Source of the DNA: Methylotenera sp. L2L1
Lineage (GTDB): Bacteria; Pseudomonadota; Gammaproteobacteria; Burkholderiales; Methylophilaceae
Reading direction: 5' to 3'
Assembly: GCF_000744605.1 (NCBI RefSeq)
Contig: NZ_JQMG01000001.1
Coordinates: forward strand, 992,001 to 1,056,000
Length of the DNA: 64,000 nucleotides
Shown here: one piece after another, positions 54,032 through 63,927 of the stretch
Layout of the letters: each line of letters opens with the position of its first letter
Position numbering within the stretch: the stretch's first letter is position 1
Program-made: the position numbers and the translations under genes
Notes under the pieces: generated by a model
The model's input: the letters and a program-made list of their open reading frames with translations, nothing else
Database searches by the model: none
Told to the model about the DNA's origin: nothing

Positions 54032-55084
54032 ATGGCATCTAAGAAAATTAAAATCGGTATTGTAGGCGGCACTGGATACACGGGGGTTGAGTTGTTGCGC
54101 CTACTGGCAATGCACCCACACGCAGAGTTGACGGTGATTACCTCACGTGGCGAAGCTGGGCTACCAGTTGCTGATATGTTTCCTAGTTTACGCGGCTATG
54201 TTGATTTAGCATTTTCTGATCCTGCTACCGCAAACTTAAGCGCATGTGATGTGGTGTTCTTTGCGACACCACATGGGGTTGCGATGAGTCAGGCGCAGGC
54301 GCTGTTGGATGCTAACGTTAAAGTCATTGATCTTGCAGCAGATTTTCGTTTGCAAGATACGGGTGTTTTTGAAAAGTGGTACAAAATGCCACATAGCTGT
54401 CCAGATGTTTTACGTGACGCTGTTTACGGCATACCAGAGCTTTATCGTGAAAATATTAAGTCAGCTAAGGTTATTGGTAACCCTGGATGCTATCCAACGA
54501 CAGTGTTGCTAGGGTTAGCACCGTTGCTGGAGCAAGGCTATATTGATTTTTCAGCACCGATTGTCGCTGATGCTAAGTCAGGGGTTTCTGGCGCAGGTAG
54601 AAAAGCTGAAGTGGCTACGCTGTTTGCGGAAGCCAGTGATAGTATGAAAGCATATGGTGTGGCTGGGCACCGTCATCACCCAGAGATTCATGCGCAACTG
54701 ACACAATTAGCGAATGCAGATGTTCAGTTTATTTTTGTGCCGCATTTGATACCAATGATACGTGGCATGCTTTCAACAATTTACGTTAAACTGACTGATG
54801 TTGCTAACACTGTAGATTTGCAAGCCTTGTATGAGCAACGTTATCAACATGAGCGTTTTGTAGATGTGATGCCAGCAGGTGCTTTGCCAGAAACGCGCTC
54901 AGTACGTGGTTCCAACCAATTACGTATTGCATTGCATAAACAGCAAACGACGGGTTACTTAACCTTAGTGGTGGTACAGGATAATTTGGTAAAAGGAGCT
55001 GCTGGGCAGGCTGTGCAAAATATGAATATCATGTTTGATTTTGATGAGCGCAGCGGTTTAGAAGTTTTACCGTTGCTGCCTTGA
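54032..55084 (+). CDS. argC: N-acetyl-gamma-glutamyl-phosphate reductase
   Basis: A 350-residue NADPH enzyme of arginine synthesis. It has the dinucleotide motif [17 protein letters not shown], the catalytic cysteine in [31 protein letters not shown] and the catalytic histidine region [10 protein letters not shown]. It is the long, type I form. Standing between rpsI and a small coiled-coil membrane protein, it has its own promoter. Confidence 0.96.
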   Translation: MASKKIKIGIVGGTGYTGVELLRLLAMHPHAELTVITSRGEAGLPVADMFPSLRGYVDLAFSDPATANLSACDVVFFATPHGVAMSQAQALLDANVKVIDLAADFRLQDTGVFEKWYKMPHSCPDVLRDAVYGIPELYRENIKSAKVIGNPGCYPTTVLLGLAPLLEQGYIDFSAPIVADAKSGVSGAGRKAEVATLFAEASDSMKAYGVAGHRHHPEIHAQLTQLANADVQFIFVPHLIPMIRGMLSTIYVKLTDVANTVDLQALYEQRYQHERFVDVMPAGALPETRSVRGSNQLRIALHKQQTTGYLTLVVVQDNLVKGAAGQAVQNMNIMFDFDERSGLEVLPLLP

Positions 55085-55088
55085 TCAA

Positions 55089-55439
55089 ATGAAGCCAGTT
55101 CGCCGTAGAATACGTCGTCACTTTGGATTAACTGCTAAACAAGTTGCAGTGAGGTCTAAGCGCCCGTGGTATTTTCAGCTAGGTGCTACGTTTCTATTTA
55201 TGGGTGTCGGCTATTTAATTGCTTATTGGCAGTTTGCGACTGGCAGCGAGAGTTTACGGCAGACTGTGCTTGATAATCAGGCTTTAAATACAAAGGTGAT
55301 CCAAGTAGAACGGCAGTTACAAATTGAACAGGCAGCACAGAGTGTTTTAACTAAAGAGCTGCGTGAGGTTCAAGATGAAAATATTCATATTAAAGAGGAT
55401 TTAGCTTTTTATAAAAATATGATGAACGGTAAAAGATAA
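55089..55439 (+). CDS. Single-pass coiled-coil membrane protein, function unknown
   Basis: A 116-residue protein: a very basic N terminus (KPVRRRIRRHF), one membrane helix (about residues 28-47, FQLGATFLFMGVGYLIAYW) and a coiled-coil C-terminal half that should be periplasmic. It lies 4 bp after argC and upstream of the bactofilin gene. The topology resembles small division or envelope-associated proteins found near bactofilins, but I recognise no family. Confidence 0.75.
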   Translation: MKPVRRRIRRHFGLTAKQVAVRSKRPWYFQLGATFLFMGVGYLIAYWQFATGSESLRQTVLDNQALNTKVIQVERQLQIEQAAQSVLTKELREVQDENIHIKEDLAFYKNMMNGKR

Positions 55440-55516
55440 TAGCTATTATCTTTATATTGTTGTCCCATGAGTAGTTGTGGTCTGTAAGTAAGCTACCAAA
55501 GTTTAGAGGATTTAAG

Positions 55517-55888
55517 ATGTTTTTTAAAAAAAGTAATCGCGTTCAAAATACGATAGACACTTTGATTGGCGTGGGTACACGTGTTGAAGGCAACATTCAT
55601 TTTTCAGGCGGTTTGCGCATTGATGGTACAGTCATCGGTGCTGTTGCTGAACCTAATGACCAGCCAAGTACACTAATACTTAGTGAGCTAGGTCGCATAG
55701 AGGGGGCAATCACTGCTTCAAAAGTGGTGATTAACGGTGCTGTGATTGGCCCAGTGAAGGCTGCACAATTTATAGAGCTGCAAACTAAAGCGCGTGTGAC
55801 GGGCGATGTTTATTACAATACCCTTGAGATGCATACAGGCGCGGTGATAGAGGGAAAGTTAGTTTATTTGGACGATAAAGCAGAATAA
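55517..55888 (+). CDS. Bactofilin (polymer-forming cytoskeletal protein)
   Basis: A 123-residue bactofilin: a short N-terminal tail (MFFKKSNRVQNTIDTLIGVG), then repeating beta-helix turns with the pattern G-x-I-x-G-x-V (VEGNIHFSGGLRIDGTVIG, EGAITASKVVINGAVIGPV, RVTGDVYYNTLEMHTGAVIEG). Such proteins form membrane-associated filaments for cell shape or polarity. ATG 55517 with GAGG upstream is preferred to the TTG at 55475. No M23 peptidase, a frequent bactofilin partner, is adjacent; the coiled-coil protein upstream is a possible partner. Confidence 0.92.
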   Translation: MFFKKSNRVQNTIDTLIGVGTRVEGNIHFSGGLRIDGTVIGAVAEPNDQPSTLILSELGRIEGAITASKVVINGAVIGPVKAAQFIELQTKARVTGDVYYNTLEMHTGAVIEGKLVYLDDKAE

Positions 55889-55979
55889 AGTAAAGCTTAT
55901 AGGCATTTACTATTGAAATTCATTGCATTAGGTCGCATATTAGTAAAAAGATATTTAATTGAAATTTTAGGAGTACACC

Positions 55980-56345
55980 ATGAGTACAGTTGCAGAAGTT
56001 CAGGAATTAGACATTCCTTCACCTTTAGTATTTACCGATAATGCGGCTAAAAAGGTAAAAGAGTTAATTGAAGAAGAAGGTTCGCCAGATCTTAAGTTAC
56101 GTGTTTTTGTGAGCGGCGGCGGTTGTTCAGGTTTTCAATACGGCTTTACGTTTGAAGAAGAAGTGAACGACGATGATACGCAGGTGCAAAAAGACAGCGT
56201 GACATTGTTAATTGATCCGATGAGCTTACAGTATTTGATGGGCGCAGAGATTGATTACCAAGATAGCTTACAGGGCTCACAATTCGTGATTCGTAACCCA
56301 AATGCGCAAACTACTTGCGGTTGTGGCTCATCTTTTTCTGCTTAA
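55980..56345 (+). CDS. erpA: Iron-sulfur cluster insertion protein ErpA
   Basis: A 121-residue A-type carrier that delivers Fe-S clusters to apo-enzymes. The three cluster cysteines are in [17 protein letters not shown] and [11 protein letters not shown]. An acidic N-terminal extension precedes the conserved [22 protein letters not shown] ribosome binding site lies about 9 bases before the ATG. It probably serves proteins such as ETF-QO, HemW and the ferredoxin-type reductase in this window, as a general inference. Confidence 0.95.
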   Translation: MSTVAEVQELDIPSPLVFTDNAAKKVKELIEEEGSPDLKLRVFVSGGGCSGFQYGFTFEEEVNDDDTQVQKDSVTLLIDPMSLQYLMGAEIDYQDSLQGSQFVIRNPNAQTTCGCGSSFSA

Positions 56346-56366
56346 GATTCAGTTAAACGCAAATTT

Positions 56367-56424
56367 ACACGCTCGTGTTAACTTGGATGCTTGGAGATAT
56401 AAGCATCCGGCTAATCGAGCGTGT
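56367..56424. other. Double-armed hairpin after erpA
   Basis: The outer arms ACACGCTCG/CGAGCGTGT enclose the inner arms GGATGCTT/AAGCATCC, forming one 58-base interrupted stem. It is probably the erpA terminator or 3' stabiliser, although no strong T-run follows. The rest of the 312-bp gap to mrpA has a small GATGCT/AGCATC dyad at 56570-56584 and no other clear signal. Confidence 0.6.
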
Positions 56425-56657
56425 TTGCTTATCTAAAGCACTAAAGCCTTATTTACAGTAAGCAAAGTGATGCTATTTTTCGTTCGTAGTGTAAGTATGA
56501 AGCGTAAGTAAAATCTGTGCTGAATAATATCAGCCTCATAGCAATATATAATAATTAAGCATTATCATTGATGCTAAGAGCATCTCAATCCCACCAACTT
56601 TGGTTCTTCAGGTATGAGAATTTAATCGCGCATGATATTTTTGATTGATCATTTGCA

Positions 56658-59462
56658 ATGATTGAAAGTGCATACTTGCCAACCTTGTTGCCCTTAGCGC
56701 TTTTTGTTGCATTTTCTGGGGTCGCTCTTCCGTTAATTGTTGAACAGCACGGGAGAAAATCAACCGCTATTGCCGCTGGTGCTGTCATGGCAATATGTCT
56801 AGGATTACTTGCGCCACTTTTTCCTATCGCAATGAGTGGGCAGTCCGTCATTGCCCATTTTGATTGGCTACCGAATGTTGGCCTGAACCTCTCATTCCGC
56901 CTTGATGGCTTGGGCATGCTATTCTCCATGCTAATCCTAGGTATTGGCATGTTAGTCGTTTTGTATGCCCACTATTATTTACCGAGTGATGACAAGTTAG
57001 GACGCTTTTACGCATTATTGCTGCTGTTTATGTCAGCAATGTTAGGCATCGTACTTTCAGAAAACCTACTCATGATGGTGGTGTTTTGGGAAGTGACCAG
57101 CCTTTCATCTTTTCTATTGATTGCTTATAAATCTGCATCACATGAATCTAGAATTGCTGCGCGGATGGCGTTGGTGGTTACCGGTGTAGGTGGATTGGCC
57201 TTGTTTGCTGGCGTTTTGCTTCTAGGCAAAGTTGCCGGTAGCTATGAGCTGACAGATGTCATTGTAGCGGTAGCCCAAATAAAATCAGACCCGTTATACC
57301 CCACGATTCTTACCTTGGTGTTACTAGGTGCCTTTACTAAATCGGCACAATTTCCATTTCAGTTTTGGTTGCCAAATGCAATGGTAGCCCCTACGCCTGT
57401 TTCTGCCTATCTACACTCGGCGACGATGGTTAAAGCTGGCGTATTCTTACTCGCACGATTTTACCCTGTACTCTCAGGTACTGATGCTTGGTTATTTAGC
57501 GTGAGTACAGTCGGTGGCATTACGCTGGTTTACGGTGCTTATCTGGCGATGTATCGTAATGACTTTAAAGGTTTATTGGCTTACTCAACGATTAGTCATC
57601 TTGGTTTAATTACCTTGCTCTTTGGATTAAGTACACCGATGTCAGTGGTTGCAGCGGTGTTCCATATTATCAATCACGCAATATTTAAAGCATCGCTGTT
57701 TATGGCTGCCGGCATTATTGACCATGAATGTGGCTCTCGGGACATGCGGCGTGTTAATGGTTTGTTTAAGCTGATGCCGATTACGGCAACGTTAGCGATG
57801 CTCGCAGCTGGCTCTATGGCCGGCGTGCCATTACTGAATGGATTTTTAAGCAAAGAGATGTTCTTCACTGAGTCTATCGTGTTTCATGGGTTTGGAGGCT
57901 CACCTTGGATTTTGCCAATATTTGCCACCATCGCTGGTGTTTTAGCGGTCGCCTATTCAGCACGTTTTATTCATGATGTGTTCTTCAATGGTCAGCCTGT
58001 TGATTTGCCCCGCCAGCCTCATGAGCCTCCACGCTGGATGCGTGTGCCGATGGAAATACTGGTTGTATTATGTTTGCTTGTCGGTATCTTTCCTGCTTGG
58101 TCTGTAGGTGCTTTGCTGGCCGCTGCCGCCGGAGCTAGCTTGCAATCAGCCTTGCCAGTTTACGATTTAAAAATTTGGCATGGATTTAACCTCGCATTCC
58201 TGATGAGTCTGATAGCATTAGCTGGTGGTGTTGGTCTATATATGATGCGCAGTACCTTGGTACATTGGAATAACCAACTACCAACGCTTAGTAGCCGTAT
58301 GCTTTTTGAGCGAGCCTATCAAGGGTTAGCAGCATATGCAGAAAATATTATGTTAACAATTGATAATGGATCATTGCAGCGCTACATCGCGGTGTTCTTT
58401 GTATTTGTATTGGTTTATGGCAGTTGGGCATTTATTAGCGGTGGTCGTCTAGACAATACAGTATCTACCATGCCATTAGATATTGCCAGTGTAATCGCCT
58501 TATCTGCATTAGTATTGGGAGCGCTAGGTGCAACATTTATGCACCATCGTCGTTTGTTAAGCATTATTCTGATTGGTGTCGTGGGCTTGGTCGTGGTCTT
58601 GGTTTTTGTGCGTTTCTCTGCCCCAGATTTAGCATTGACTCAACTTTCAATAGAGGTCGTCACCACGGTGCTGATGCTGCTTGCGCTGCATTATTTGCCG
58701 CAATCTACACCGAGAGAGTCATCTCGTATCCGTGTAGGTAGAGATGTCCTGCTGGCTTTGGCGATTGGTTTGGGGATGGCGTTTGTAAGTTTTGAGCTGT
58801 TGACCAGTTCGTTTAGTACAATTTCTGACTTCTATCTTCAGCAGTCAGTCCCGGGCGGTGGTGGAAGTAATGTGGTGAATGTCATCCTCGTCGATTTCCG
58901 CGGTTTTGATACATTGGGTGAGATTACGGTGCTGGCAATGGCGGCGCTAGGTACGCATGCTTTGTTAAATCAATTGCGTCTGTTACAGCCAATGCATGAT
59001 AGTGCTGGCCGTTTATGGGCAGCCGATGCGCATCCTTTATTTTTGAAAATGTTAATGCGTCCATTATTGCCGTTAGCATTAGCGGTAGCCGTTTATCTCT
59101 TTTTGAGAGGGCACCATATGCCTGGCGGCGGTTTTGTCGCTGGCCTAGTCACCGGCGTTGCATTGATTTTGCAATCTTTGGCTGGCGGTTTTTCATTCGC
59201 AGAAGATAGGTTGCCGAAATCATACTCACCTATCTTAGGGCTTGGGCTGGCGTTGGCTGCAGGCGTGGGCTTGCTAAGCTGGTTTTTTGTTCGCCCTTTT
59301 CTTACCAGTGCGCATGGGCATATTGAAATCCCACTGGTTGGCGACATAGCGTTAGCCTCAGTGATTATTTTTGATTTGGGTGTTTATTTGGTCGTCGTGG
59401 CGACGGTTCTGTTGATACTGACTGAGTTGGGGCGAATAAATGTTCGAGGGGGGAGCGTCTGA
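56658..59462 (+). CDS. mrpA: Mrp antiporter subunit A with fused subunit B domain
   Basis: A 934-residue polytopic protein. Residues about 1-500 are the NuoL/MrpA proton-translocation domain (VVFWEVTSLSSFLLIAYK, FPFQFWLPNAMVAPTPVSAYLHSATMVKAG, and STISHLGLITLLFGL). The C-terminal third carries DUF4040 (FSAPDLALTQLSIEVVTTVLMLL) and an MnhB/MrpB domain (RGHHMPGGGFVAGLVTGVALIL). The A-B fusion is typical of group 2 Mrp/Pha systems and explains the missing mrpB. The Mrp complex exchanges Na+ or K+ for protons. The binding site is weak. Confidence 0.93.
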   Translation: MIESAYLPTLLPLALFVAFSGVALPLIVEQHGRKSTAIAAGAVMAICLGLLAPLFPIAMSGQSVIAHFDWLPNVGLNLSFRLDGLGMLFSMLILGIGMLVVLYAHYYLPSDDKLGRFYALLLLFMSAMLGIVLSENLLMMVVFWEVTSLSSFLLIAYKSASHESRIAARMALVVTGVGGLALFAGVLLLGKVAGSYELTDVIVAVAQIKSDPLYPTILTLVLLGAFTKSAQFPFQFWLPNAMVAPTPVSAYLHSATMVKAGVFLLARFYPVLSGTDAWLFSVSTVGGITLVYGAYLAMYRNDFKGLLAYSTISHLGLITLLFGLSTPMSVVAAVFHIINHAIFKASLFMAAGIIDHECGSRDMRRVNGLFKLMPITATLAMLAAGSMAGVPLLNGFLSKEMFFTESIVFHGFGGSPWILPIFATIAGVLAVAYSARFIHDVFFNGQPVDLPRQPHEPPRWMRVPMEILVVLCLLVGIFPAWSVGALLAAAAGASLQSALPVYDLKIWHGFNLAFLMSLIALAGGVGLYMMRSTLVHWNNQLPTLSSRMLFERAYQGLAAYAENIMLTIDNGSLQRYIAVFFVFVLVYGSWAFISGGRLDNTVSTMPLDIASVIALSALVLGALGATFMHHRRLLSIILIGVVGLVVVLVFVRFSAPDLALTQLSIEVVTTVLMLLALHYLPQSTPRESSRIRVGRDVLLALAIGLGMAFVSFELLTSSFSTISDFYLQQSVPGGGGSNVVNVILVDFRGFDTLGEITVLAMAALGTHALLNQLRLLQPMHDSAGRLWAADAHPLFLKMLMRPLLPLALAVAVYLFLRGHHMPGGGFVAGLVTGVALILQSLAGGFSFAEDRLPKSYSPILGLGLALAAGVGLLSWFFVRPFLTSAHGHIEIPLVGDIALASVIIFDLGVYLVVVATVLLILTELGRINVRGGSV

Positions 59463-59830
59463 TGGAGGCGATATTGGCTAGCGCAATAGGCTTACTGTTC
59501 GGCTGCGGCGTTTATCTCATGTTACGCGCACGTACGTTTCCGGTTATTCTTGGCCTGACACTCATTTCTTACGCCGTTAATTTATTTCTTTTTGCCAGCG
59601 GCAGGCTGGTGATGAATGCACCGCCAATCATCCGTGCTGATATCACGCGTTATACCGATCCGATACCTCAGGCATTGGTATTGACTGCGATTGTGATTGG
59701 CTTCGGCATGACGGCCTACATTGTGACACTGGCGTTGCGCGGATTGTCCGAGTCAGGCGATGATCATATCGACATGATAGAAAAAACAGTTGATTCCTTA
59801 CCTAGCCATATACAAAAACATCAGCCATGA
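59462..59830 (+). CDS. mrpC: Mrp antiporter subunit C
   Basis: A 122-residue NuoK-like subunit with three membrane helices (LASAIGLLFGCGVYLML, FPVILGLTLISYAVNLFLFA, and LVLTAIVIGFGMTAYIVTLAL). It carries the conserved DPIPQALVLTAIVIGF motif. It overlaps mrpA by one base (TGATG) and mrpD by four. It forms part of the proton-channel module with MrpA and MrpD. Confidence 0.93.
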   Translation: MEAILASAIGLLFGCGVYLMLRARTFPVILGLTLISYAVNLFLFASGRLVMNAPPIIRADITRYTDPIPQALVLTAIVIGFGMTAYIVTLALRGLSESGDDHIDMIEKTVDSLPSHIQKHQP

Positions 59831-61362
59831 ATCACAGCCCAATTTTACCTATATTAGTGCCATTCATCGCTAGCATCGTGCTATTGGTGATGAGCGCCTG
59901 TAAGCTCAGCTGGCAGCGGAGCGTGGGCGCATTGGCAGCTATGCTATTGTTGGCAGTTTCCGTTAATTTGTTACTGCTTGCAGACCAACCTGCGCCGCTT
60001 GTTTATGCATTGGGTGACTGGCCGGCGCCTTTTGGGATTGTGCTGGTGGCCGATAGGTTGGCTGCTTTGGCAGTCACCACCACGGCAGTGCTTTCTGCAG
60101 CAGTATTACTTTATGCGAGTGCTGGTTTTGATGGCAAAGGACGGCATTTCCATGCGGTGTTTCAATTGCAGTTGGTTGGCATTAATGGTGCATTCTTAAC
60201 GGGCGATGTTTTCAACCTGTTTGTTTTTTTTGAGGTCATGTTGCTTGCCTCTTATATTCTATTGGCACATGGTAGTGGTCTAAATAAAAGTCGTGCGGGC
60301 TTTGCTTATGTCACGCTCAATCTAGCAGGCTCTGCGGTTTTTTTAGTAGCACTAGGGTTGATTTATGGCACACTAGGTACGCTGAATCTAGCTGATATTG
60401 CGATGCAGCTTAAAACTGTACCTGCGACAGAAGCCTCGCTGGTTAGGCTTGCTGGTGCATTGTTGATGACGGTGTTTTTGCTTAAAGCGGCGGTGTTGCC
60501 ACTTTCCTTTTGGCTGCCTCATGCCTACGGTGCGGCAGGTGTGCCAGTCGCTGCTCTGTTTGCGATGATGACTAAAGTTGGTGTTGTCGCTATTCTGCAT
60601 GTGCAGATGATCGCCTTTAATGCCGCACCAGTGATGCATGGCTTGCTAGATGGCTGGTTAATTGTCGCGGCATTAGCAACGATAGCATTTGCTACATTAG
60701 GCGTATTAAGTGCAAAAAGCCTACAGTCCTTGGTTGCGTGGCTTATATTGGGTTCTGCAGGACTATTGTTGATTGCGCCGTCTTTAAATGATGAGGTGGT
60801 AACGGCTGCAGGCCTTTACTACTTAGTGCAGTCAGCTGTTGTCGGCGCAGCATTCTTTATGATGGCTGGGCTGATTAGTAATGCGCGTGGTCGAGTTGGC
60901 GACACATTTGTTGCTACAGGGTGGGTATCTGACAATAAGCTCAAGCTTGGGTATTTCATACTTGCTGCAACAGTGGCTGGCTTGCCACCATTTTCAGGAT
61001 TCATTGGCAAACTCATGGTACTTTTTGCCGTGAAGGAAGGCTCAATGATGCCGGCAATATGGGCGGTGGTACTGGTAGCAAGCCTCATCACAACAGTCGC
61101 GCTGGCTAAAGCCGGTAGTCGTTTGTTTTGGGAAATGCCAAATGACATGGCACTTACCCCGCAAGTAGTGTCACCCCAAAATAGCATGTGTCAGTATGCG
61201 GCGACTTTTGGTTTAATTGCCGTATCCTTGCTGTTAGTTATCTTTGCGCGACCTTTGTCTGATTTTACGCAACGAGCAGCAGAGCAATTGCATATGCCAG
61301 AACACTACATTAAGGCAGTCATTCCTCACCATGCTGATATTCAAAGAGGAGCCAGGCCATGA
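59827..61362 (+). CDS. mrpD: Mrp antiporter subunit D
   Basis: A 511-residue NuoM/N-like subunit with about 14 membrane segments. It has VFNLFVFFEVMLLASYILL with the key glutamate, FLLKAAVLPLSFWLPHAYGAAGVPVAALFAMMTKVG in two adjoining helices with the conserved lysines, and AGLPPFSGFIGKLMVLF. It catalyses proton translocation with MrpA. ATGA overlaps join it to mrpC and mrpE. Confidence 0.94.
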   Translation: MNHSPILPILVPFIASIVLLVMSACKLSWQRSVGALAAMLLLAVSVNLLLLADQPAPLVYALGDWPAPFGIVLVADRLAALAVTTTAVLSAAVLLYASAGFDGKGRHFHAVFQLQLVGINGAFLTGDVFNLFVFFEVMLLASYILLAHGSGLNKSRAGFAYVTLNLAGSAVFLVALGLIYGTLGTLNLADIAMQLKTVPATEASLVRLAGALLMTVFLLKAAVLPLSFWLPHAYGAAGVPVAALFAMMTKVGVVAILHVQMIAFNAAPVMHGLLDGWLIVAALATIAFATLGVLSAKSLQSLVAWLILGSAGLLLIAPSLNDEVVTAAGLYYLVQSAVVGAAFFMMAGLISNARGRVGDTFVATGWVSDNKLKLGYFILAATVAGLPPFSGFIGKLMVLFAVKEGSMMPAIWAVVLVASLITTVALAKAGSRLFWEMPNDMALTPQVVSPQNSMCQYAATFGLIAVSLLLVIFARPLSDFTQRAAEQLHMPEHYIKAVIPHHADIQRGARP

Positions 61363-61847
61363 GTCGCTTGTTGCCGCATCCAGCACTATCAGTGATGATA
61401 TTTATGGTATGGATTGCACTCAATAACGCTTCTTCTAGCGCACATTTTATTTTGGCGCTCATTTTAGCCATTATCCTGCCAGTATTAACACAGCGATTTT
61501 GGCCAGAGCGTTCAGAGACAATAAAGTTATTACCTGCTATCCATCTTTTTGGCATAGTACTTTGGGATATTTTGATTGCCAGTATTGATGTGGCAAAATT
61601 GGTACTTGGTCCGCTAGATAGAATCAAACCGGCCTTCGTAGAGGTTCCGTTAGATATGCAGGATCCGTTTGTTGGCACTTTGCTCGCCAGCATTGTCTCG
61701 TTAACACCAGGGACAGTTTCGATTGATATTGACCGTTCGCGTTGGGTGCTACAATTACATGCGCTTAATGTAGAGGATGCCGATGCTTTGATTCAGTCCA
61801 TTAAGTCGCGCTATGAGCAGCCGTTAAAGGAGATATTCTCATGCTAA
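61359..61847 (+). CDS. mrpE: Mrp antiporter subunit E
   Basis: A 162-residue subunit with two or three N-terminal membrane segments and a cytoplasmic domain with the MnhE pattern VPLDMQDPFVGTLLASIVSLTPGTVSIDID, ending in a short helix. It is required for assembly of Mrp complexes. It overlaps mrpF by 7 bp. Confidence 0.92.
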   Translation: MSRLLPHPALSVMIFMVWIALNNASSSAHFILALILAIILPVLTQRFWPERSETIKLLPAIHLFGIVLWDILIASIDVAKLVLGPLDRIKPAFVEVPLDMQDPFVGTLLASIVSLTPGTVSIDIDRSRWVLQLHALNVEDADALIQSIKSRYEQPLKEIFSC

Positions 61848-62110
61848 ATACCGTGATACCCATCGCATTTTTGATGATTGGATTAGCGATGATGCTTAGC
61901 TTGTATCGCATGGTAATTGGGCCAGATATGACGGACCGTGTGCTTGCGTTAGATACGCTATACATTAATACCATTGCACTGCTAGTGCTGATTGGTATCT
62001 ACATGAATAATAGTGCTTACTTTGAGTCCGCGCTGCTGATAGCTATCATGGGCTTTGTGGGGACGGTGGCTTTTTCCAAATACATGTTACGTGGGAACAT
62101 CATCGAATGA
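61841..62110 (+). CDS. mrpF: Mrp antiporter subunit F
   Basis: An 89-residue subunit with three membrane helices and the family motif LYRMVIGPDMTDRVLALDTLYIN, in which the aspartates are conserved. It is coupled to mrpG by an ATGA overlap. Confidence 0.93.
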   Translation: MLNTVIPIAFLMIGLAMMLSLYRMVIGPDMTDRVLALDTLYINTIALLVLIGIYMNNSAYFESALLIAIMGFVGTVAFSKYMLRGNIIE

Positions 62111-62403
62111 GTATTTGGGTGGAGTGCCTTATTTCATTTCTGATCTTGGTCGGAGCCAGCTTTACCTTGCTAGGGTCAATTGGCTTGGCGAGGTTGCCAG
62201 ATTTTTTTATGCGTGTGCATGGGCCAACTAAAACCACTACGCTAGGTGTAGGCACGATGGTCGTGGCATCGGCTATCTATTTTAGTGTGACAGGTGATGG
62301 CATTAGCTTGCGTGAAATAATCGCCACGGTATTTCTATTTATTACTGCGCCAGTAAGTGCGCACTTGCTCACAAAAGCAGCACTGCATGTCGCAGGCAAG
62401 TAG
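62107..62403 (+). CDS. mrpG: Mrp antiporter subunit G
   Basis: A 98-residue subunit with three membrane helices. The motif LLGSIGLARLPDFFMRVHGPTKTTTLGVG is diagnostic of MnhG/PhaG. It is the last gene of the six-gene operon; all junctions from A to G overlap, so the subunits are probably made in fixed ratio. Confidence 0.93.
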   Translation: MSIWVECLISFLILVGASFTLLGSIGLARLPDFFMRVHGPTKTTTLGVGTMVVASAIYFSVTGDGISLREIIATVFLFITAPVSAHLLTKAALHVAGK

Positions 62404-62505
62404 GGTTAAGTTGTTAGGGAGATGGTGCCGGAGTGTCAAACTAGATTGGTGGTTAAACACTTAACCTAGATTAGCGCTAATGGAGGTAATCTCTGAATCA
62501 AGAAG

Positions 62506-62541
62506 AACCAAGGCTTGATCAAACAAGACCGTGCCTTGGTT
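62506..62541. terminator. Terminator-like hairpin between mrpG and gltA
   Basis: A perfect 9-bp stem AACCAAGGC/GCCTTGGTT has an 18-nt loop and lies between the convergent genes. T-runs are short. Confidence 0.55.
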
Positions 62542-62552
62542 GTGTTGTATCA

Positions 62553-63851
62553 CTATCGTTTATTTAGCTCAACAAACGATCTTTTTTCTGATCCGGTGTA
62601 AAGTTGGCGCGGTCTGCCAATTTTGGCTTCAGGGTCTGAATGCATTTCAGACCATTGTGCAATCCAGCCCGCTGTTCTGGCAAGCGCAAAGATGGCGGTA
62701 AACATGCTGTTTGGAATGCCCATCGCACGCATCACAATGCCGCTGTAAAAGTCTACGTTAGGGTAGAGCTTACGTGACACAAAGTATTCATCTTCTAGTG
62801 CAATTTTTTCTAGCGCTAATGCCAGTTTGAACATCGGGTCGTTATTTAAACCAAGTACATCTAACACCTCATGGCAGGTTTTTCTCATGATAGCGGCTCT
62901 TGGGTCCATGTTGCGATACACACGATGGCCAAATCCCATGAGCCTGAAGCTATCTGATTTATCTTTTGCACGGTTAATAAACTCACCGATGCGTGAAACA
63001 TCACCAATTTCTTCAAGCATATTCAGCGTGGCTTCGTTTGCACCGCCATGTGCAGGACCCCAAAGCGATGCAATACCTGCTGAAATACAAGCAAATGGAT
63101 TCGCACCACTAGAGCCAACTAGACGTACTGTTGATGTTGATGCATTTTGCTCGTGGTCTGCATGTAGGATCAAAATCCGCTCAAATGCTTTTGCTAATAC
63201 AGGGTTAGGTACGTACTGCTCACATGGCGTGGCAAACATCATGTACATAAAGTTTTCCGCATAATTCAGATGGTTTTGCGGGTACATAAATGGTTGGCCA
63301 ATATTGTACTTATAGCTCCAAGCCGCAATCGTTGGCACTTTTGCTAATAAACGGTGTGCAGAGATCTCACGATGCTTTGGATTCAGAATATCCATCGAGT
63401 CAAAATAGAATGCCGAGAGCGAGCCAACTACGCCAACCATGACCGCCATTGGGTGTGCATCACGTCTGAATCCGCGGAAAATATTACTGAGTTGGTCATG
63501 CAGCATGGTGCTGCCGGTAATCGTGTCAGTAAATTGCTTCTTTTCTGTCACGTTTGGTAGTTCGCCATGCATTAGCAAGTAGGCAACTTCTAAGTAGTCA
63601 CAGTGTTCAGCCAGCTCTTCAATCGGATAGCCACGGTGGTACAGCAGGCCTTGCTCTCCATCAATAAATGTAATGTTGGAGTTACATGCAGCGGTAGACA
63701 TAAAACCAGGGTCGTAAGTGTATACCCCATGTTTGCCTAAGGAGCGGATATCAATCACATCATTACCCAATGTTCCTGAGAGCATTGGTAATTCAATTGG
63801 AGATTTGCCATTGTCAAAGCTGAGTGTCGCTGTACTTGTATTGTTTTTCAT
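62553..63851 (-). CDS. gltA: Citrate synthase
   Basis: A 432-residue type II (hexameric, NADH-sensitive class) citrate synthase. Catalytic regions are [57 protein letters not shown] and the aspartate-bearing [16 protein letters not shown]. The N-terminal domain typical of Gram-negative enzymes ([18 protein letters not shown]) is present. It commits acetyl-CoA to the TCA cycle. It stands alone, convergent with the mrp operon. Confidence 0.97.
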   Translation of the reverse strand: MKNNTSTATLSFDNGKSPIELPMLSGTLGNDVIDIRSLGKHGVYTYDPGFMSTAACNSNITFIDGEQGLLYHRGYPIEELAEHCDYLEVAYLLMHGELPNVTEKKQFTDTITGSTMLHDQLSNIFRGFRRDAHPMAVMVGVVGSLSAFYFDSMDILNPKHREISAHRLLAKVPTIAAWSYKYNIGQPFMYPQNHLNYAENFMYMMFATPCEQYVPNPVLAKAFERILILHADHEQNASTSTVRLVGSSGANPFACISAGIASLWGPAHGGANEATLNMLEEIGDVSRIGEFINRAKDKSDSFRLMGFGHRVYRNMDPRAAIMRKTCHEVLDVLGLNNDPMFKLALALEKIALEDEYFVSRKLYPNVDFYSGIVMRAMGIPNSMFTAIFALARTAGWIAQWSEMHSDPEAKIGRPRQLYTGSEKRSFVELNKR

Positions 63852-63927
63852 GGTGTTTTTGCAGTTCTAATCATCATTGACTGTGATTATACTTTATCAA
63901 AGCGGGCAGATGAACGATAAAAACTTA

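Noticed and set aside
62827-63264. A 145-codon frame antisense to gltA
   Set aside because: It is embedded in the catalytic region of citrate synthase with no independent start signal.
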